Shown: piece by piece, positions 61,442 through 64,000 of the stretch
How the letters are laid out: the number at the start of each line of letters is the position of its first letter
How positions within the stretch are numbered: the first letter of the stretch is position 1
Assembly: GCF_028473665.1 (NCBI RefSeq)
Contig: NZ_CP098774.1
Span: forward strand, 3,438,501 to 3,502,500
DNA length: 64,000 nucleotides
Direction: 5' to 3'
Source of the DNA: Sphingomonas sp. QA11
GTDB taxonomy: Bacteria; Pseudomonadota; Alphaproteobacteria; Sphingomonadales; Sphingomonadaceae
Position numbers and translations under genes: made by a program
The notes under the pieces: model-generated
Told to the model about the DNA's origin: nothing
The model's input: the letters and a program-made list of their open reading frames with translations, nothing else
The model's database searches: none

Positions 61442-62305
61442 ATGAAGATCAGCGAGACGAAATGCGTTGGCTGCGGCAATTGCACCTACGCCTGCCCGAT
61501 GGGGGCGATCTATGTCGACCCGAAGACGCGCAAGGCGACGGTCAACAGCGACGAATGCGTCGAATGCTATGCGTGCTATAACGGGCTGAGCAAGGAGCAT
61601 CTGCCGCCCCGGACGGTTCGCTTCACCCGGCGCATGATGTCGAAGCTGTGGCTCCGGTTCGAACCCGATCCCGATATCTGCCCGACCGACGCGCTCGAGC
61701 CCGATCCGCTGACCTGGCCCCGCGTCGTGCGCCGCGCCTTTTCCGATCCGCGCGTGCCGCACGAATCGACCGGCGTCACCGGCCGCGGCACCGAGGAAGT
61801 GAAGACCAACGAAATCTCCAACCGGATCGCGGTCGGCATGGTCGGCTTCACCATCGAGTTCGGCCGTCCGGGCGTTGGCGTGCGCTTCCACCAGATCCAG
61901 GAAATGAGCATGGCCCTCGCCGCCCTTGGGGTGAAGATCCAGCCGAAGAACCCGGTCACCGCGATGATGAGCGATGTCGAGACCGGCAAGATCCGCGACG
62001 ACATCCTGAACGAAAAGGTGCTCTCCGCGATCCTCGAGATCACGGTGCCGGTCGAGCGCACCGAGGAGATCATCCGCACCGTCTGGGCGGTCGAGAAGAG
62101 GATCGATACGATCGTTGTGCTCGGCGTCGGCACGCGCTGCGACGAGGATGGCGAGGAGCGCGTGGTCGCCCCGATCCTGGAGAGCCTCGGCTACACGCTG
62201 AAGCGCGCCAAGACCAATCTCGGCCTGGGCCGCCCGCAGATCCGCGAGCTTGCGCGCGAGAATGCCGAACCGGCCAGTCAAGCACAGGAGTCGGTCGCGG
62301 CATGA
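61442..62305 (+). CDS. 4Fe-4S dicluster ferredoxin-domain protein of unknown function
   Basis: The 287-residue protein starts with a canonical cluster motif C8-X2-C11-X2-C14-X3-C18P. The second site is C39-X2-C42-X2-C45, with the fourth ligand probably C80 in DICPTDAL, so a 34-residue insertion splits it. Residues 120-287 form a separate domain (VGMVGFTIEFGRPGVGVRFHQIQEM, outline) that I cannot name with certainty. I have a vague memory of similar domains in ferredoxin-linked reductases, such as 6-hydroxynicotinate reductase; treat that as unverified. It overlaps the next gene by 4 bp. Confidence 0.75.
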   Translation: MKISETKCVGCGNCTYACPMGAIYVDPKTRKATVNSDECVECYACYNGLSKEHLPPRTVRFTRRMMSKLWLRFEPDPDICPTDALEPDPLTWPRVVRRAFSDPRVPHESTGVTGRGTEEVKTNEISNRIAVGMVGFTIEFGRPGVGVRFHQIQEMSMALAALGVKIQPKNPVTAMMSDVETGKIRDDILNEKVLSAILEITVPVERTEEIIRTVWAVEKRIDTIVVLGVGTRCDEDGEERVVAPILESLGYTLKRAKTNLGLGRPQIRELARENAEPASQAQESVAA

Positions 62306-62985
62306 CCAACACCCTTCACCGCTACGGCACCGCAGAAAGCTTCAAGGACGATTATGTGATCTTCGCGCTGCCCGCCAAGGGCGGCGCGCAGACGGGCGAC
62401 CCCAAGCCGGCGTTGCGGCGCTTCCTGGAGATCGCGCTCGACTATAATCCGGTGAACATCGGCGACGCGATCCACGGCGGCGGCACGCGGCCGACCGAAC
62501 ATAGCCACGCGATGGAGCATTTCGCCAGGCGCCCGACCAAGCCCGATTTCCAAAGGGTGATGGACGGCCTGGGCGAGCCGACGACCTATTCCGCCGTGTT
62601 CGCGACACGCGAGGACGCGGAAGCATTCGTCCAGCGAATCGTCGAGGAGGACCTCGGCCTCAGCATCAACATCTCCTCCTCGATCGAGAATGCCCAGAAT
62701 TGCTGCAAGGCGGCCGGCATCACTCGGCACAGCGTCGGCTATTCGCTCGGCTTCGAGGGCATTCAGGACAATGCGCCGAACCGCCATGTGCTCGCCCTGT
62801 CGACCATGTGCGGCCACGGCATGATCAGCCAGTCGCTCGCCAAGAAGATGATCGACATGGTCAAGGAGAACCGCGCCTCGCCCGACAAGGTGACGGCGGC
62901 GCTGAGCCGTTTCTGCTCGTGCGGCATCTTCAACCCGGTGCGCGCCAGACGGATCATCGAAGAGGCGCGCAAGAAGACCTTCTAG
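62302..62985 (+). CDS. unknown cysteine-rich protein, probable Fe-S or metal partner of the ferredoxin
   Basis: The 227-residue protein matches no family I recognise. Its cysteines are spaced regularly: C134-C135, C170, then C205-X-C207, with 34 residues between each group (CC-X34-C-X34-CXC). This recalls the non-cubane cluster site of CCG-domain proteins, but the order and final spacing differ. It has no signal peptide or membrane segment. ATGA coupling with the ferredoxin-like gene makes a two-protein complex likely. Confidence 0.7.
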   Translation: MTNTLHRYGTAESFKDDYVIFALPAKGGAQTGDPKPALRRFLEIALDYNPVNIGDAIHGGGTRPTEHSHAMEHFARRPTKPDFQRVMDGLGEPTTYSAVFATREDAEAFVQRIVEEDLGLSINISSSIENAQNCCKAAGITRHSVGYSLGFEGIQDNAPNRHVLALSTMCGHGMISQSLAKKMIDMVKENRASPDKVTAALSRFCSCGIFNPVRARRIIEEARKKTF

Positions 62986-63005
62986 TCCCCGATGGAGCAA
63001 CCATT

Positions 63006-63311
63006 GTGACGACCCAAGCCATGGACCCATGGTCCGACACCAAGCAATCCGCCGCCGGACGCGGCGCCAGAGCGCCGATCGGCGTCGGCGAAGGAACGAT
63101 CCCGGCCGGGCGCTCCGGCCGTACCCGGCTCTGCTATGTTCATCCCGACCTGGTCAGGGACGCCCGCGACCGGCTGCGCGCGCAGACCGCGGATTGCGTG
63201 ATGGAGACCCTCGGCATCAGCGTGAACACCTGGGTCAAGATGCGCGACGGCAAGCCGATCCGCATGTCGGTCGCCGAGCGGTTCGTTCAGCGGGTCGGCG
63301 CCTCACGCTGA
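63006..63311 (+). CDS. small predicted helix-turn-helix protein, third gene of the iron-sulfur module
   Basis: The 101-residue protein begins at a GTG at 63006; an ATG at 63021 is possible. The C-terminal half reads like a Cro/XRE-type helix-turn-helix: CVMETLGISVNTWVKMRDG then IRMSVAERFVQRV. It might be a small regulator or a DNA-binding remnant. It follows the cysteine-rich gene by 20 bases on the same strand. I do not recognise a named family. Confidence 0.55.
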   Translation: MTTQAMDPWSDTKQSAAGRGARAPIGVGEGTIPAGRSGRTRLCYVHPDLVRDARDRLRAQTADCVMETLGISVNTWVKMRDGKPIRMSVAERFVQRVGASR

Positions 63312-63352
63312 TCCGCCGTGGGGCGGATCGCTGCGCAGGGCGGCATCGGCGT

Positions 63353-64000
63353 TCAGTCCACCACGTCTTCGTAGCGCGGATCGAGATCGACGGCGCGATC
63401 CGCATCGGCATCCGCCCGGCGGATGTCGCCCTGCCGACGCAACAACAGGCTGCGGTTATAATAGCCGCGCGCCGCATTCGGCGCATAGCGCACCGCCCGG
63501 TCCAGATCGGCAATGGCGCCAGCAAGCTCTCCCTTGCGCTCCCGTGACAGGCCACGATTGAGCCAGGCGATGGCAAGCCGCGGCGACACCTCGATCGCCC
63601 GGTCGAATGCCGCGATCGCGCCGTCGACATCGCCACGCCACGCCAGCGAGAGTCCATCAGCCACCTGCGCCGCCGCGCGTCCGGCGGGGCCCGGCGCAGC
63701 CGGATCGACCAGTTTCCCGCACGCACCGAGATCGCGGCCCGGATCATCCACCGTGCACGCATTCCAGTCGCCGCGTCGCGCGCGCTTCGACACCATCCGG
63801 GCCCGCGCCCCGGCCTTGCCGCTCGATCCGCTTACCCGCGTCCCGGTGACCACGATATTCGCATCGGCGGAATCTTCCACCACCGGAGCGGACGGCGCCG
63901 CGGCCGCGGGAGGCGGAGCGGCCACAGGTGCGGCGAGGAATGCGCTTTCCGCCCGCGCGGAAGCGGCGCTGCGTTTCATTTCCATCGGCGGCGGCGGTGG
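63353..64000 (-). CDS. TPR-repeat protein, 5' end beyond the window
   Basis: The frame is open to the right edge, where it encodes PPPPP-MEM, so the ATG at 63985 is probably internal. The visible part has a Pro/Ala-rich stretch, then the segment NIVVTGTRV and a basic linker. The C-terminus has about three TPR-like repeats containing GDVDGAIAAFDRAIEVSP, GELAGAIADLDRAVRYAP and GDIRRADADADRAVDLDP. TPRs mediate protein contacts. The IVVTGTR word is common in TonB-receptor plugs and is odd here. It is probably a periplasmic or membrane-anchored protein, but the N-terminus is needed. Confidence 0.7.
   Translation of the reverse strand, partial: PPPPPMEMKRSAASARAESAFLAAPVAAPPPAAAAPSAPVVEDSADANIVVTGTRVSGSSGKAGARARMVSKRARRGDWNACTVDDPGRDLGACGKLVDPAAPGPAGRAAAQVADGLSLAWRGDVDGAIAAFDRAIEVSPRLAIAWLNRGLSRERKGELAGAIADLDRAVRYAPNAARGYYNRSLLLRRQGDIRRADADADRAVDLDPRYEDVVD

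Noticed and set aside
57315..63311. Nicotinate-type pathway (6-hydroxynicotinate reductase plus enamidase) for the GntR cluster
   Set aside because: The combination of an amidohydrolase and a ferredoxin-domain protein suggested it. However, the amidohydrolase is secreted, the aldolases and FAH enzyme do not fit, and the reductase resemblance is from memory only.

Overview
The window is high-GC DNA with alphaproteobacterial character, most likely from a sphingomonad (Sphingomonas/Sphingopyxis/Novosphingobium-type). The signs are three TonB-dependent receptors, many 'IVVTGSR'-type receptor plugs, aerobic-type cobalamin genes (cobN, cobO, cobW, bluB, cobT), GH92/GH3/FucP-type sugar genes, and short intergenic repeats of a kind I associate with sphingomonad genomes. 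Genes are dense and overlap tightly (ATGA, GTGA, TGATG junctions). I see no phage, IS element, CRISPR array or rRNA. The genus is inference.

Region 1 (1-19.2 kb) is a cobalamin locus, almost all on the minus strand. It holds two complete TonB receptor / binding protein / permease / ATPase uptake sets. Each receptor gene has a well-formed cobalamin riboswitch in its leader (18944-19170 and 4135-4300). The first leader heads one long operon: btuB2-btuF2-btuC2-btuD2-unknown-cobW-cobN-cobO-bluB. The second heads btuB1-membrane protein-DUF1636-cobT-cobC (cut by the window edge). The btuC1/btuD1 genes lie just upstream of the second riboswitch, and btuF1 is divergent. bluB seems to start at a CTG codon that overlaps the cobO stop.

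Region 2 (19.3-34.5 kb) is mostly ordinary chromosomal content: a GT-C glycosyltransferase coupled to a HAD-UbiA fusion, an acyltransferase, tRNA-Tyr with a terminator, an M28 peptidase, rlmB, a [2Fe-2S] ferredoxin, a DNA glycosylase, mtnP, mntH, a CoA-lyase-like protein, an ABC exporter and an arylamine N-acetyltransferase.

Region 3 (34.5-45.6 kb) is a glycan-utilisation locus. A GH92 alpha-mannosidase, a LacI regulator, a GH3 glucosidase and a FucP-type sugar transporter are linked by matching LacI-type operators at both outer promoters. A penicillin/AHL-acylase-type Ntn hydrolase and a secreted amidohydrolase follow as a divergent pair. A broken RelE/ParE-like relic, galE and a winged-helix gene separate this from the next region.

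Region 4 (48.2-63.3 kb) is the most novel part: a catabolic regulon around a GntR/FCD regulator. A 10-bp motif (TTGCATACAA or its complement), usually in pairs 19-20 bp apart, occurs upstream of six transcription units here. These encode a TonB receptor with a secreted HpcH/HpaI aldolase; a secreted beta-propeller; a secreted RraA-fold protein; GntR itself; an FAH-family enzyme with a secreted amidohydrolase and an ACS-type MFS transporter; and a three-gene iron-sulfur module of unknown function. I infer TonB-driven uptake of an unknown substrate, part of its breakdown in the periplasm, then import and further metabolism in the cytoplasm. The window ends inside a TPR protein gene.
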